Source of the DNA: Candidatus Scybalocola faecipullorum
GTDB lineage: Bacteria > Bacillota > Clostridia > Lachnospirales > Lachnospiraceae
DNA length: 64,000 nucleotides
Reading direction: 5' to 3'
NCBI GenBank assembly: GCA_018716485.1
Contig: DVJY01000055.1
Location: 62,001 to 126,000 of the forward strand
The notes beneath the pieces were generated by a model, which saw only the letters and a program-made list of their open reading frames with translations, was not told where the DNA came from and ran no database searches. Shown here piece by piece: positions 63,388 through 64,000 of this stretch (the first letter of the stretch is position 1; the number at the start of each line of letters is the position of its first letter). Position numbers and translations under genes: made by a program.

Positions 63388-64000
63388 TTATTTGCTGTTA
63401 TTTTTTTCAAGTTCAGCCATTTTCATTGCTCTTACTTTTAACGGCAGGCCGAACAGGGTGATAAATCCGGAAGCATCATGATGGTCATAAAGATCTCCGG
63501 TCGTGAAGCTTGCAAGTGATTCGCTGTACAATGAATACGGAGAAGTTGTGCCGGCTTTGATGATATTGCCTTTGTACAGTTTGAACTTCACTTCGCCGGT
63601 GACATACTGCTGTGTGGACTCAACGAATGCCTGAACAGCTTCACGCAGCGGTGTAAACCATTTGCCTTCGTAGACAATCTGAGCCATACGGTTGCCCATC
63701 TCTTTTTTCACGTCCATCGTCGCTCTGTCGAGGACAAGTTCTTCCAGCTGACGATGTGCTTCCATAAGAATTGTTCCGCCCGGTGTTTCATAAACGCCCC
63801 GGGATTTCATGCCGACAACGCGGTTTTCAACAATATCGATAATGCCGATACCGTGTTTGCCGCCCAGCTGATTCAACTTTGTAATAATTTCGGAAACTTT
63901 CATGTTCTGACCGTTGATGCTTGTCGGAACGCCTTTTTCAAAAGTCATTGTTACATATTCCGGTTCATCAGGAGCTTTTTCCGGTGTTACACTTAAAACG
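63388..64000 (-). CDS. argG: Argininosuccinate synthase (5' end outside window)
   Basis: C-terminal part of the ATP-dependent enzyme that joins citrulline and aspartate. Conserved segments are FEKGVPTSINGQ, GKHGIGIIDIVENRVVGMKSRGVYETPGG, and EVKFKLYKGN with SPYSLYSE. The frame is open to the window edge (encoding VLSVTPEKAPDEPEYVTMT there), so the N-terminal nucleotide-binding domain lies beyond base 64000. An internal ATG at 63948 is not the start. Confidence 0.95.
   Translation of the reverse strand, partial: VLSVTPEKAPDEPEYVTMTFEKGVPTSINGQNMKVSEIITKLNQLGGKHGIGIIDIVENRVVGMKSRGVYETPGGTILMEAHRQLEELVLDRATMDVKKEMGNRMAQIVYEGKWFTPLREAVQAFVESTQQYVTGEVKFKLYKGNIIKAGTTSPYSLYSESLASFTTGDLYDHHDASGFITLFGLPLKVRAMKMAELEKNNSK

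Overview
The window looks like chromosomal DNA of an anaerobic, spore-forming Clostridia bacterium, most likely of the Lachnospiraceae. The evidence is an alpha/beta-type small acid-soluble spore protein, DUF1836, DUF1576 and YerC-type genes, a pyrBI-type aspartate carbamoyltransferase, the order tig-clpP-clpX-lon-engB, strong AGGAGG ribosome-binding sites, and an oxygen-independent cobalamin pathway. The family-level placement is inference. No rRNA, tRNA, CRISPR array, insertion sequence or prophage was recognised.

Layout. 1-6.5 kb: the 3' part of ftsH, a GNAT acetyltransferase, a two-gene ABC exporter and pyrBI (minus strand), and a cold-shock gene. 6.6-33.3 kb: a very large corrinoid/tetrapyrrole cluster. 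It starts cbiD-cbiET-cbiL-cbiF-cbiG-hemA-cbiH-(precorrin-2 dehydrogenase)-hemC-cobA/hemD-(membrane protein). After one opposite-strand Zn-ribbon gene and a new promoter it continues hemB-hemL-(cobK/cbiA fusion)-cbiB. A B12 riboswitch then precedes cbiM-cbiN-cbiQ-cbiO-cobD-xth-cbiP-btuR-cbiC-HD hydrolase-two CobW-type GTPases. Most junctions overlap by a few bases, which suggests translational coupling.

33.4-41 kb: a TrpR-like regulator, DUF1836, an NhaC-type antiporter, a decayed ABC transporter locus, a cytidylate-kinase-like gene, a small unknown gene, citrate synthase, an array of perfect hairpins, a CYTH protein and an SASP gene. 41-51.5 kb: the protein quality-control genes tig-clpP-clpX-lon-engB, then a MATE exporter and a P-type calcium pump whose Shine-Dalgarno lies inside a long hairpin. 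51.6-64 kb: an unusual ferritin-like protein, a thioesterase, a Fur regulator, an aconitase-type hydratase, a multiply deleted AAA-ATPase/nuclease pseudogene, DUF1287, a zinc-ribbon membrane protein, the fluoride channel CrcB, a MutS-like ATPase, an internally duplicated DUF1576 membrane protein and the 3' part of argG.

How it works together. HemA, HemL, HemB, HemC and HemD/CobA make precorrin-2 from glutamyl-tRNA. The Cbi enzymes carry out ring contraction and amidation, CbiMNQO imports cobalt, and BtuR, CbiP, CobD and CbiB complete adenosylcobinamide phosphate. A cobaltochelatase (CbiK/CbiX) and the nucleotide-loop genes (cobU, cobS, cobT, cobC) were not seen here. The precorrin-2 dehydrogenase may insert cobalt, or these genes may lie elsewhere. 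The CobW pair at the end of the cluster suggests that metal allocation is coordinated with cobalt use.
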